Counted from the first letter of the stretch, positions 32,629 through 44,315 are shown. The stretch is DNA of 64,000 nt from Isoetes taiwanensis (GCA_021234155.1 JAJEKV010000003.1:21915569-21979568), one strand, 5' to 3'. Numbers and translations: made by a program. The notes: a model not told the origin generated them from the sequence alone.

Positions 32629-33961
32629 TCAAATTTGCCTTCTGCCGGATTTGTTGTCGTTAAGTCTTGATGGGATGATACAGCTACACAATACTTGTTG
32701 AATGCCTCGATGGGATGATACAGCTAACAACACTTGCTGAATGCCGAATATGGCACTATCAGATTGTATTCTGCCATAGATGACTCTGCCAAAGCACCCA
32801 TAGCCAGATTTGGTTTCACCTTTCTTCATAGATGCAACGACCTTGTTTAAACCTGAGCTGGCTTGCTCTGTGACAATAACCTGCATTAGAATTATAATCA
32901 TATGCAACATAGCCTTTTCGTGCATGAACTTCAAACCTGAATTCCAATGTTTGCTACAATATGCCATTCTGCGCTAAATTTAGATGTAACTGTAGCTTTT
33001 TATGTCTAATGCTGAAGGAACTGCATGCAAAAACACACCTTTCAAAAGCTGTCCTCTCCTCCAACTCAGCTTCATACTTGACTGCATTGTAACAGTAATG
33101 AAAAATTGCTAGAAAACCTGAGTTAAAATGAGCATAGAACATACAAACAAGCTAGGATGAAATATAACTACAACAGCATGATGGCATAGCTCCGACAAAG
33201 AAAACTGGATTTGCACTTCCAAAATACAGACACGGCGCATCCATAACTGCCCCTGTTTCATAGACAATTTGAGCAGAGAATATAGAGACGTTCACTGGAA
33301 TAGTTGTTTCGATGAAGCCGCTGCCAATAGACATTAGACCAGACAGCCAAATCAGCACATAAGTCGGCGAAAGCAGAGACCCAAGCCTACAGCGCCATGA
33401 AATCCAAGATGATTAAACAACAGACGCCCTTGCAGAGTCGTCCAACCTTCTCTAACCAAAAACCTTTCTTCAAACGACCTGCCATCCACTACACAGTATA
33501 ATAACACATAAACAAACAGAGTTCTCAAAGCCGTGGCTGCAAAAAACTTGCCATTTCATTTCAAAGACATTTCAGCTAAACAGTCACTACTCAAAATCAC
33601 ACTTAACGTAAGACTTATGCAGTAATGTAACTACAGCATAAACTTTCACACCCATATCCTGCATTTTCAAAGACTCAGATAGCAAACCCAAAACAAAATG
33701 CTGCATTTTGAATACCGACCTCGAGAAGCGATTGTGTTGCCAAAAATGGAACTCTGCGAGGATGCAGACAATTTGGTGCTTAATCCGATACCAAGATGTT
33801 GCACTGCAGCTTTAGAAATGGAGAGAGGCAAAGGCGGCACAGCAGCAAGAAGACGCCATGGCCATTGCCATGGCATAAAGTCGATGCCGGAGAGGTCGCT
33901 TGTGGAGGTTTTTGGCCAAACATCCCTCATCCTATTTTTGCCTGCAGAACCGGGGATTTAA
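32629..33961 (-). other. possible exon remnants of an unrecognised gene
   Basis: Minus-strand frames at 33667-33930 (begins MRDVWPKTSTSDLSGIDF, with a Ser/Ala-rich stretch that could be an organelle-targeting peptide), 33152-33358 and 32629-32967 lie in order, but I could not join them with good splice sites and recognise none. At 32665-32745 a ~44-bp segment containing GATGGGATGATACAGCTA is duplicated in tandem. This may be a decayed gene or chance frames. Confidence 0.2.
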
Positions 33962-34745
33962 GCGAATAGGATGCATACATAGATGTTCTTAAACCTGTTC
34001 TTGGGATCTTCTGAAATGTAAAGACGGCGGAGAAGCAGAAAAGTGAAGAGCAAAAAATGAACACTACAACCGAAATGCTGCTCCTCAAATCCGCTTCAAC
34101 CAGATTTGCGCTTCAGTAGACTCTTGGCAATGGTAATACTTAGAATTCCACAAATAGAAACGAAAGTAAATCAATTTTTTCCAAGGTTAAACGCCTAACC
34201 GCCAGCATCGGGGTCAACCTCCGAGCCATATCTGCTCGCCATAAATGCCTAATCTGCTAGCGACAGCAGCAATACCTAGCTCCATGATGCAGTCCGGCGG
34301 AGTAGACGCCGGAAGGAAGGAACCTGACATTGCCATAAATGCACCATGCCCGCCATAAATGCCATAAAATCTGCTATAAATGCTACGAAGTCAACGTGTC
34401 ATGCAATCATAATTTTGAAGGAACAAATTCCGTGCGAACAGAAATAGGATACTGAATTACATAGGAAGGATAAAGCAGTGTATTTTGTTCTTAAAAAAAT
34501 TGAAGTCTAATATTTCTGGGCTGAGGAAAGACGTGGGGTCGACACGTATGGTTATATTGCATTTTCGAATTCAAGAAAAAAGAAAAAACCCAGGGATGCC
34601 CCACCCAGGGATGCCCCGTTCTTCCCCTGCAAGCAATCCGGCCTGCTCCAATTAGGCGAATTTCGGCCCTGCCATAGCCAAGCCAGGCTCGTCCTTATTG
34701 CTCAAACCTCGAACCGAGAGGTGCTAAAATGCAGAATGTCTTCCT
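33962..34745. other. no gene seen
   Basis: Intergenic. A TGCCATAAATG/CGCCATAAATG motif recurs several times between 34240 and 34385. GGGATGCCCC appears twice around 34593-34618. Confidence 0.45.
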
Positions 34746-36127
34746 GTGGTGGGCTTCAGCTACGCACCTTATGATCCAGAGGTAAATCTTCTTTCTCAAA
34801 GGCCTAAATTTCTGAGATATTGCCCTAAAAGGCGCCTAGAATTTCTGCATAGAGGGGATGTGGCAAGGCTTCGGAGATCTGCTGGGATTTCTTCGCCTCA
34901 GAATTCTCAAACTTCTTTGCAACTTAGGTCAGCTAAGTCTAGGGCTCTCTGCAATGAAACAGACAGCCCTTCATCAAAGGTGGGAGAGGCCACTCCCACA
35001 TCTAAGCTTGTTAGTGATGCACCCTTCCAATTTAGGGCAAGTGATGATCAGTTTGAATTTAGGGTAAATGACAAAGAACTGTCAAATGTATGTGATCCTC
35101 GTGGTCGATATTCATTCAAATAATCCAATGATTCACTGTATGTGAGTTAGCTTCAGATTTGCCATCGATCCCCCTGGTCTAGAAAATAGATACTAACTTC
35201 AGCTCGATTAGTTCTACCATCAAAAACCCGAAATCGTTAATGCACAGTTGCATGTTCATGATCTCAACCGTCAGAAACCGCATTCGGTTTCACATATTGA
35301 GGCCACACAATCACCATCTTCATCCAGGCCAAGGCTTAAGATTTTGTTCCTTTTTAGCCTTATGCTTCTTTCCTCGGTTTTGGTTGCCGGCATATTTATA
35401 TTGGTGGATAGATTTGAAGACGAGTTGTTCCGCATTTTCTTCTACTCTGCAGCCCAAATGAAGGGAGCAATATTTCTGATTCTTTGAGTCATGAAAACTC
35501 TATGTGCATGGTGGTGGAAGATTATCTTTGGTCCGAGGAAGGTATCCTTCATAATCGGTCCGTGATCTGTTGGAAAATGATAACTCGATCCATATCTTTG
35601 CTATAGTAGAAGAAAATTGTGGTTCAGGTGGTGTTCATGGCATGCATGACATTTTAGATGTGGAAAAAGTATCTCCAGCTTCACCAGAGACTCTTCTGGA
35701 ACTCCAAAAAGAACTAGAAGAAAAAATAGACGAGTTTGGTACTCTTGACACAGAACACCAGTTAGATTACCATAACGATGTTGATGCATTGTTCTAATAC
35801 ACGGAGCAACAAAACGCTTCGGATAAATTGCAACCAAGATCTTTTGATGATGGATGGTTATGTTCCAGTTATTGGAAAGATGAAGTTTTGCTAATCTGCA
35901 GATCCACGCATCTAAATGTGACTTCAGAGGAAGCTGACTCTATTACAGTTGATGCTTCAAATAGTAATAGCAGCTTATTTTTTAACAATTCGTGTACAGA
36001 AAATGATGTCTCTGATGCTTTCAGAGTGTCCGATGACAGTTTATGTGGGAGGCAGAACAAACGTTGCAGCCTGTGCCACGCATTTGTGGGAGATGGGGGC
36101 ACAACTAAATTAATGAGCAAGAAGTGA
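34746..36127 (+). pseudogene. fragmented gene for a plant single-pass membrane protein
   Basis: Four consecutive plus-strand pieces in different frames. The first has SYAPYDPEVNLLSQRPKFLR then PKRRLEFL (34746-35123). The second carries a clear transmembrane segment, ILFLFSLMLLSSVLVAGIFI, at about 35340-35400. The third (35570-35797) and fourth (35828-36127) are acidic and Ser/Asn-rich with ELQKELEEKIDEF. An 'LSPRPxFLRYxPxRR' motif followed by one membrane span is what I associate with an uncharacterised plant membrane-protein family. Stops and shifts between pieces indicate a pseudogene. Family link is tentative. Confidence 0.42.
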
Positions 36128-37430
36128 AACATGAGTACTGATGCACTAGGTACAAATTTTTCAGCGGAAGATTCCTTGGTGAAATTTTTGAAGGATGTTG
36201 TAGCCAAAGCTTAACAAAATGTCAAAAGGTTAATGTGATGAAAGAGATTATTTGAAGGATGTCATAGTAAAAAGCCATGGAGAATGTCAAAAGGTTCCTG
36301 CCGCAATTTTTTCACGATGACTACTTTGTGGCACAAGGTAGAGAAGAAGGATTTGTACAAATGACAAGCCTCTTTAACTTCTCTTTGAGAAAATCTTGAG
36401 GCCAACTAGCCCTTTTCAAATATCATTGGCATTAAACATTGAAACACAAATGTTGGTATTAACTCCTTTTCTCGGAGAATAAGCAATGCAATGACGGAGG
36501 AATAAGCATCGGCCTGTGCCAGCAGCCTTCCAAAATAGAGTTGAAGCTCAAAATACCTCGGCATTTTGGGCTTTAGAATCTAATACCAAGAGATGGAAAA
36601 GGTTATCCATGCATGAGGAATTATGGGTGATTTCTTGAGAACAACATAAGTTTCATGCACAAATTATATAAGGACAGGTGGATGGTCTAGAGTGGATGGT
36701 CTAGACATTATACGTCTTCCATCATTTGGCAATACCTTGGATTTATCAATTATAAAACACTTCATTTGTCTAAAAAATAAAGAAAAAGAAAATTGCTCTA
36801 GATTAACATGTGTCTTCAATTGGTGATATGGTGCCTTGGTGCACATTGACTGTTAGGTATGTAGAGTATGACTAAATACGTTTTAGCCTTGCAGGTTTAT
36901 GATTATATTAGGTATATATGGTATGACGAATAGGTTCTAGCCTTGCAAGTTTATGATAACATGCCGTATGAAGGCATATGTCCAGACAACGGTAGCACTG
37001 AGACTATGGAAAGTACTGAGGTACTGAGGTTCACAACCAATCGTGGAAAGTGAACTTTTTAATCTTCTTATTGGAACAATTTGATTGAAATGTATGCCAA
37101 TGGCAGCACGAGGAGTGCACTCCAATCCATTGTCAAATAAAGATGTGGTGTGGTGTGATGGAATGCATTAGTTGCAAGATCTTCTCAAGTTGGTGTTATA
37201 CAGAATTAGTGTGGCATTTATTGGTATCTTTATAGCATGCATTTGGGCTCACCTAGTTGATGAAGGTCGAACACTAGAAAGGTAACTTTAAATCACTCCA
37301 CATCTTAGAAAAACTTAGAAGTGCACTGGTGTTCTTATATTACATCATGCAATCCCCTATAGTCCACTTTTAGGAGAGATGAAGGTTATCTTTGGCACCA
37401 AGTGTGTCTCACACCGTTTCGAATAGGGAT
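36128..37430. other. no gene seen
   Basis: AT-rich with partial internal repetition: AAGGTTAATGTGATGAAAG and related text near 36180-36290, and TTTATGATTATATTAGG-type segments near 36895-36960. No coding region supported. Confidence 0.45.
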
Positions 37431-37434
37431 AAAT

Positions 37435-37575
37435 CCATTATTATAACAAACTGGACGTTAATAGTGGGTCCAACCTCACAGATTTGGAACTAAAGACATC
37501 GAAACAGAGATCAATCCATTACTACAACAAACTGGACGTCAATAGTGGTCCAACCTCATAGATTTGGAACTAAAG
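37435..37575. repeat. ~77-bp tandem duplication
   Basis: The segment from ATCCATTATTATAACAAACT to GATTTGGAACTAAAG is repeated as ATCCATTACTACAACAAACT to the same end, with a few transitions. The second copy runs directly into palindrome copy 4. Confidence 0.75.
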
Positions 37576-37618
37576 AAATGTTCGCGGCGGCCTTGGCCGC
37601 CGCGATAAATTTCTTGTA
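37572..37618 (-). repeat. dispersed GC-rich palindromic element (copy 4)
   Basis: AAAGAAATGTTCGCGGCGGC then CTTGGCCGCCGCG and ATAAATTTCTTGTA. Perfect inner 10-bp arms around TT. It is in the opposite orientation to copies 1 and 3. The right edge TTTCTTGTA matches the complement of a CACTA-type terminus. Confidence 0.82.
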
Positions 37619-37930
37619 CTAGATAAATTATTTTAGTCGTAACCTTATATAAGAGCATCTTGTTGTGTTCATATCGTTCATTCTCATGAGGAAAATCATC
37701 TTCCATTTTAACTTCATAGGCTTCCAATATTAAACACTTCAAGAAGATTAAGATGTACAATTATCACCTACTAGCTTTAGTTATTCTGGTATTTAAGAAA
37801 TAGTCATATTATATCATGACCATATCCTACACTTGTATTAGAGGCGTAAATTTCTTGAGGTGATAAATTTTCTTGTACTTTAATGAGTAACCATGCATGT
37901 TGAGCAGCAAAGCTAGGATGTCTGCAAGAT

Positions 37931-39055
37931 CTACAAGTTTTGATCAAGTGCCAAAACATGATAAACTATACAAATAGCTCCATCCTTCATATGTAATGAT
38001 GAAAATATAGCTTCAAATATTTTTGCAAAAGTTTGGGAACATACTGTTTGTATGCGTGTAATCAAATAATGTTCTGTCAAGATTGAACAAATATTTGGAA
38101 CGTGATCTGCAAATCTAATTGGGAGGCTTCCATGCAAGAGGGAAGCCAAAACCTTCAAGTTATTGCCAGCATGCACTGAACTATTTCCTACTTCGTCAGA
38201 TCTGCAAATAGCCTGATGGGATCTACAAAGAAGACTAGAAGCATAACAAAATTTAAGACCTGCAAGTGGACACAACCATATCATAACTAAAGCTACAATT
38301 GCAGGATTGCATGGGCTTACCCTGCTTCTATCAGTGGGTCATTGCATGCTTGAACCATCATCAGAATCAAAGTCTGTAAATGTATCATTGCATTGTGTTT
38401 TGCATAAACAAGTATAAGATGCAAAAACTTTGCTGCAAGTTCTTTTTGTTCAGATGTACAAGTCTGAACATTGGCATTAATTGCATGTAGTAAGATGCCA
38501 ATACACCTCTTCACCGTTATTCTTGATTCCAAGCATGGCCTACCTACATTATAGATCTGAAGTTAGGTATATATGGTTCTATAAAAATAGAAATGAAAGT
38601 GAAAATGAACAATACGTTTTACTGGTAACAATATGTTTTGCTGAGGTACTTCTGTATTCTCGAGTAGATACTGCTTCGTGTCTTTGACCGCAGCTTCATT
38701 TTCCTTCTCATAACCACATTTATTAATTTTAGATATTATCATACTGTTTGGCTACAACAAACGAGGTTACATTGGATCATAAACATTCTACAGACGAATT
38801 TCCTCCATTGAATTAAAAACTAGGATCTGCAGTTCAAGAGTTATATCAAATTGAGTATATATCTGATGCTTGTTTGGGATTCTGGCCAAGAGCAAATGAA
38901 GAAAGGCTATTGTGGTCTCCAAAACCTGAAAACCGAACAAAAATCGAAATTAAACCATGGAAAAACGTCCTACAAACAGTAAGAACAAAATCTTACCTTG
39001 CACGAAGATAATCCAGATCCAGTAGCAAGGTTTCAAAGAAGACTGGAATGTTCAT
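37931..39055 (-). pseudogene. exon remnants of an unrecognised, helix-rich gene
   Basis: Minus-strand segments with leucine-rich helical character: VLETTIAFLHLLLARIPNKH (about 38925-38865, after acceptor GGTTTTCAG), then CIGILLHAINANVQTC and AAKFLHLILVYAKHNAMIH with a good donor (GG|GTAAGC near 38310), then VLASLLHGSLPIRFADHVPN with ICSILTEHYLITRIQT (37931-38284, after acceptor CTTGCAG). The composition suggests HEAT/ARM-type repeats, but I cannot name a family. Joining the 38.3-kb exons as read leaves the frame off by one, so decay is likely. Confidence 0.35.
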
Positions 39056-39125
39056 ACAACATATCAAAAGAGCTTGAATTGGCTTAAACTGTCAAACCTC
39101 TAAAACACCAGATTATGAATGTTAC

Positions 39126-39943
39126 CTCTAAAACACCATATGGCTGGAGCATGCGCTGAAAAGTAGCCATCTTTTCAATGTCCCCCAGTAACCTGCACAA
39201 CATAATTGTTATTGAAACTTGTGGAATGATGCTCATGGATAAAACACACGTACTTACTAAAACACGTACAGAGCAAACATATTAAGGCCATGACGAATAT
39301 CCTTAAGAGATGCATCTTGTCGTGATTAAGCAAGTAAAAAGTAAAAGGCGTTCACATAGTATACCTCAAGAGGGATAGTCTGGTTGGAAACAATCACAGG
39401 CTTTGCATGAAAGATGGTGGCAATGTCTAGGACATCATGATGGAGAAGCTGCCATAATCTTCATAAACCTAAGTTCCATATCTGCAAATAAGACATATGC
39501 GATGTCTTGGACCTGGGCATATATGCATTGATAACACCGTCATGATAATTGTTGATATCATTGAGCTCCTATATGACTTAATCCTACAACCTGGAGAATA
39601 CATATACGCTTTGAATTCTGGCAAAGCAGTTTTGCAGATGATTCATCCGATCCAAGAACAAGTGTAGTGATCCTTGACAACCCCCATTTCTCAGTGTGCC
39701 CACTGCAAGGCTCTACAAATAATCATGCCTAAATTTATAAACACAGAGAATCAACCACAGTTTCTGGCTGGCCCATCCATGTATATTATATTCTTACCTA
39801 GCAAGTACACCAGTTACTCTGTCGAGGACACCAAGTGCAGCATCTACCAACATACAAATTGTGTGAGATTTATACCTAGAACGTGTGCAAAATCTATCTG
39901 TCAAGCTATGAACAAATGCATCATCTGGAGATATATCTTCACA
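39126..39943 (-). pseudogene. acetolactate synthase small (regulatory) subunit, gene fragment
   Basis: The plant small subunit binds branched-chain amino acids through ACT domains and controls acetolactate synthase in plastids. Four minus-strand exon pieces follow its second repeat. 39798-39943 (acceptor CAG, donor GTAAGAA) encodes KSHTICMLVDAALGVLDRVT then GVLAR. 39621-39711 encodes TEKWGLSRITTLVLGSDES. 39365-39453 encodes DVLDIATIFHAKPVIVSNQT then IPLE before donor GTATAC. 39126-39192 encodes DIEKMATFQRMLQPYGVLE. One base is missing at SLAVG|HTE, and one extra G occurs at the start of the last exon (GTTACTGGGGGAC), so the frame is broken twice. Exons keep splice sites, so this is a duplicated genomic fragment, not a retrocopy. 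The N-terminal half and the C-terminal end are absent. Confidence 0.72.
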
Positions 39944-41404
39944 CTGCATCGGTGAAAAAGAAAAAAGGGGAAGGGATATAGAAAAAGAAAAAAAAAAGCT
40001 TGGCTTGGCTTGGCCATGGCGAAATAGAAGAGAACAGAGAAGGTGGAGATTAGAACGGCAGTGAAGTCGGAAAGAACGAGATCAAAATAACGGAGAGGTC
40101 GAATACTCCGGCAGACAAATACTTGCTTTTCTAATTTCCCTGACCCTACGATCAGAAAATAAAGAATTAGACGGCTAAAAATGAAAGCAGCTGACGTGGC
40201 ACGACACATGGTATAGCTAGAAACGCAGGAAACTGGGCAGGGGGGGTAGGCAACCTTGCTAATAAATATTATCAATAGTAAACAAATACAATCTAATTTG
40301 AAATATTGTTCTTGCTATATTTTAGAAACAGGCTTCTAAATCTCATAATAGCATAACTAGCAAATTTGTCATTGCATGCTCATGTTTGGAATTTATAAGA
40401 GTTCAGAATTCAGATAGGTCTGGATTTTACATGTAAACTGAAATTTTCATGCTAGATTTTTTTGCCATCCTGCAAACATCTAATCCAAAGGGGATGGAAT
40501 TATGGAATTCCTTGTACCCCCTTGTCGAATATGACTATCTTATTAGAACCAAGGGGGCTTCACCTGTTCACCATGTGGAACCTGTCAAAGCCACGTGCAT
40601 GAATGAGAGGGGGTGGTTTTCGACCCTTTTCCGAATGTATACTAGAGGTCATATTGGGTTTTTAGATGTTCTTCTAGTCTAGTTATAAAACCATACAGAA
40701 AGGGGTCAAATTTGCCTACCAGAGACACGTATGCTAGGGAGTTTTTGGCTACCCTATGCACGCAGGTGGTATGTCCTGTATAAAGAAGGTGGATCCTCAG
40801 GGAATAGAACTTATATATCTAATGGATGCATTGATCATAGAAACAAGCTAGACTAGAATCAAATAACATGGTTATGTAAAGCAAAAGCAAATAGGAGTTG
40901 TCCATCCTTCTTTGAAATTTCTGACTAAAACTTTATTAGATCAAATGTGATGGTTATTTTTGTCTATTGTTGTGGTGCTCTAGTGGTGAAGCTTTTCAGT
41001 TGAAGTATCCCTCGTTCATGTCGAAATCTAATGGCTACCATTGCATGAGTATAATTCTCATTTTTAGGATTGGTCCTGAGATACAATCAAGTGGTCGAAG
41101 TGAAGTGATGTTCTCATTGAGCTTTTGAAATTTTTCTAATACAATGAGCCCCTAGTAGGGTAGGCGACAATGCTTAACAGCATATGCTCCAAAGCATAAA
41201 CAAGTCTCGAGAGCATGTAATTTGCCAAAATTGTAAATAAGTACAAAGAGTATCGCCTAGAAGCCAAAAATTAAGTGTCCCCATCCAACGTCCCATGTTG
41301 AGAGCGAACACCTGCCATGGAGCCGAAGAGAGTGTAGACAAGTCCTAACTCTAGGTACTTCTGTGGACTACAGACAGAAAATAAACCTGGCAAAAAATTA
41401 CCCG
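39944..41404. other. no gene seen
   Basis: The frame at 39901-40275 is hydrophobic and partly overlaps the acetolactate synthase exon in another phase, so it is not credible. Around 40449-40682 a short frame has no domain. The 41.3-41.4-kb end is where the DIRS-like recombinase is cut off. Confidence 0.45.
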
Positions 41405-41914
41405 TTAGATATTAGATATTTCACAGTAGGCAGGGAACGATGCTAGACGAGAAGAAATAAATGACAATGCTCGGAAGAGGTGGAGCCATGGGGAGAGAAT
41501 ATTACGGTCGATCAACTGGGAAAGAAAATGCAGCGCCCATGGAGCAGACAATGTCGGAAGGGACGGAAGTAGCAGTGCCTGGCGGATCAAGGCAAGAAAG
41601 GGAGACGAGAAATTGACTAAGCTATGCAAAAAGTCAATTGGGGCATAAGCGATCCTTATGGAGGTAGGACTGCAATGGGGGGATATCAAAGAAGAGAAGA
41701 ACGCAGCAACATGCAAGGAGGAGGCAGGTAAGGCTACAACCTGTTGTGAGCAGTACCAATGACGAAAATGTAACCAGGCGAATGAATAACTGAGCAAGAT
41801 AGAAGACGCAGGGGATTGAAGGACGGATACCAAAGCCGAGGTAAAGAAGGGCAAAGGGGGGCCATCATAAAATGGCAAGATATGTGGAAAAAACAAAAAA
41901 AAGGATAAACACAA
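41405..41914 (-). pseudogene. tyrosine recombinase, N-terminal core-binding domain only
   Basis: The segment LQSPASSILLSYSFAWLHFR, HWYCSQQVVALPASSLHVAA, FFSSLI and SPTSIRIAYAPIDFLHSLVN is a textbook phage-integrase-type N-terminal (SAM-like, DNA-binding) domain: a 'S-LLSYS-AW--F--WC' helix, 'LPAS---VA-FLSSL', and 'T-I-+AY-AI--LH'. In DIRS elements this enzyme replaces a DDE integrase. The frame stops at 41405 before any catalytic R-H-R-Y residues, so this copy has no recombinase activity. I infer 3' truncation; the domain identity is well supported. Confidence 0.72.
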
Positions 41915-41957
41915 TAGTCAAAATCAAATAATTGAATAAAACAGGGGCAACTCTTAA

Positions 41958-42078
41958 AGAAAACGAGTTATACATCAAAAAGTTATAATGTAAAGCGAAT
42001 AAAGCTAAGAAATGAAACAATGTAAGAAGAAAACGAGTTACACATCAAAAAAGTTACAATGTAAAGCGAATAAAGCTG
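41958..42078. repeat. ~69-bp tandem duplication within DIRS copy B
   Basis: AAAACGAGTTATACATCAAA to AATAAAGCTA at 41961-42009 recurs at 42030-42078 as AAAACGAGTTACACATCAAA to AATAAAGCTG, differing at a few positions. It lies between RNase H and recombinase. Confidence 0.75.
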
Positions 42079-42612
42079 CATGTCGGCGAAAAACCATGAT
42101 GCAGGAAGAGGGCGATGGGAGTAAGACATGTGAGAATTCATGAGAAAACCGCATCCTGAACAAAAGGTTGCCAAGAAGAGGAGTCGGCTGCAAGCAACAG
42201 CCACCAAGGGTGCGGAAGGCCAAGAGAAAACAAGTAGTGTAAGACGGGCTCTGCAAAGATGAGCATGATGCAAAAGTTCGAGAACCAAGGACGGCAGAGG
42301 AAAGTAATAGTTATTGAACAAATGCCAATCATAGGAAAAGGCGTCAGGTGCAATACGATGAGGGTAACAATCCTCAATATTGAAAATGGGCAGCAGGGCA
42401 TTAGAAGAACTAGCAAATCGATCCACATGATGAGGGCAACGCTTATCCAAGAGATGAAAAACAGAAGGAGATAGGGAAAACTCGTCAAAGGCCCGGATCT
42501 TAGAGGTATAATCAGCCCACTCATTCTCTAAACGTGGAACCCATACCAGATCCAACTGGATACGATGTTGATAGCAAAAAATTAGTACTTCTAGCAGCAA
42601 AAAATGAAGCAC
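41983..42612 (-). pseudogene. DIRS-type RNase H domain and C-terminal extension
   Basis: Begins LHFLLLEVLIFCYQHRIQLD followed by LVWVPRLENEWADYTSKI, the RNase H end with its conserved 'PR-EN--AD--SK' motif. It is followed by VDRFASSSNALLPIFNI, APDAFSYDWHLFNNYYFPLP and LVFSWPSAPL, the 'DRFAS--NA-LPRFNS' and 'WPSAPFWP' motifs diagnostic of DIRS-type polyproteins. Just upstream, in a second frame, RGDNQNMFFLLQNGSS matches the RNase H 'TDNQ' region. Frame changes upstream mark it as decayed. It would degrade the RNA strand during reverse transcription. Confidence 0.8.
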
Positions 42613-42770
42613 ATGAGATCATGAACTGCCATTCTGCAATAAGAAGAACATGTTCTGGTTGTCCCCACGGGCTATCGAGAGTCAGTCAATAATGAAGCAT
42701 ACTGTTACATGATTTAAAAGAGAGCAAAGAGTTCGTGCCGTGTGGAAGACTGGAGGCAACCACCTATTGA

Positions 42771-44315
42771 GAAGACACCAGAGAGGGAAAGAAGCTCAGA
42801 AGTAGGATGTGAAAGCTAATCACCCCATCCCTCAAAACCCAAAATAGATTTGACCACAACAAACGGCTATAAAGGGACTCTGTTAAACTGACTATCAAAG
42901 TTGTATCTCATGTACTGCAAGAGGAGACAAAAGAAGGAAAATAAGGCATCCAACATCTTATTCCCCCAGAGTTCTCTTCCACCATTGGATTATAACTTGG
43001 AGGATCAGCTTTAATATGTTAAACAATGTTTCCACTCTGTTTTCAGTATTACCTCTCTGATAATACCTTAGAAATAGCTGCATTAAGAAACACCTCTTGC
43101 ATGTCGCTTTTTGATAAGGCATATGATTGGCCCGATTAAAACATGAGAGATGTTAACCAAAAAACTTCATCACTACATGGCTGTGAATGCCTCTTGGTAG
43201 ATTAGCAATTGTCCATAACTATTATTTATAGAGTTTTGCAAGGTTGTGAAAATCCCAGGTTATTTGGGCGCACCCTGAGAAGGGATGGATTGAAAGGGAA
43301 TGTACCTTGGACGATCGTGGACGATCTTTTTTGAGAACTGATACAGAGTAAGGCATGGGGGGGAGTGGTCCACGGCGACAGGAATATGAGGCATGGCAAA
43401 ATATCGCAAATATTACAGGTTACCCCTAAGTTTGCCTAACAATATATTAAAGCAAGGGATAACCATTGAAATGGGATACATCCATACTTATAGGGAATCT
43501 TTATACTAATAAAAGATGATTACACTACAAGGATGGGGTCGTGGAGAAAAAAAGGACCATCTATCAATATGTTAAAAGGGCATCGATTATTTTAGACAAA
43601 AGGGCCAAGGTTCTATTTCTAAGGTAACCTTATAATAAAAATGGCCTTTCATTGGAAAAAAGAGGACGAGAATATTTATATATTAAGATCATTGACATGT
43701 TAGAAAACAGTTACGGAGGGCGTCCATTAATATGGCGGCAGTAGCATTTGGTCAGTGCCAAAATGGCCGGCTTCGACCACCTCAGCAGCCGATTATCAAA
43801 GGCATCTGGCCGTGTCTTCTTCTTGAAGCTGTGGCAATCCGGGACAACAAGCCACCCTTGTTCTGCTCTTGGCTGAACCGCCTTGCAGCGTCGGCCTCCT
43901 TTGAATTTGAGAATTATATGAAGGGTCGAGCTTTCTCAGCCATAATTTTGCTGCCATAGAGCATGTGAGTTCCATAACCCTGTGGACCCGGTTGGAGGGT
44001 TAACCATGTAATACAAACTGTTTGTCTGATGTATAATACATTTGGATCTTGTTCTTCAATTAAGATGTTGGTGATCAGTTGTTTAGTTCCCCATAAACAA
44101 TGAATCGTATCATTATCGATTGCAGCAGAGCAGATGTTGGAACCCATCCACTTCTACAACTCTCAAAAATTACACTCCTTTTGTTCAGATCTTAAAGATC
44201 CGACAGCCTGCTCTGTTTTTCAAGGTAATATGGCTCCATATTCGACTGATGCAAGCAATCTGCAATGATTCTGCCCGTAAAATATTTTTTCCTCCTTTAA
44301 TCTTCAATGATTTAC
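42771..44315. other. no gene seen; one CACTA-like terminus at 43523
   Basis: CACTACAAGGATGGGGTC starts at 43523 and would be a good left terminus of a CACTA transposon (compare 54655). No transposase ORF follows. The ORF at 43732-43959 has no recognisable domain. Confidence 0.4.

Larger units (their letters stand above)
41405..42770 (-). mobile_element. DIRS-like tyrosine-recombinase retrotransposon, 3' half (copy B)
   Basis: On the minus strand an RNase H domain (42612-41983, with degenerate upstream sequence to about 42770) is followed by the N-terminal part of a tyrosine recombinase (41914-41405). Reverse transcriptase core and gag are missing upstream, and the recombinase catalytic domain is missing downstream, so both ends are truncated. 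Together with copy A at the left edge it samples every domain expected of a DIRS element (gag, RT, RNase H, recombinase) except the recombinase catalytic half. The two copies cannot be one interrupted element because the order on the shared strand is reversed. Confidence 0.75.

Noticed and set aside
39901-40275. 124-residue minus-strand ORF as a membrane protein
   Set aside because: It is hydrophobic but overlaps the acetolactate synthase exon in a different phase, and the exon has better support.
1-42770. The two DIRS fragments as one element split by insertions
   Set aside because: On the shared minus strand, the RNase H/recombinase part lies upstream of gag, the wrong order for one element.
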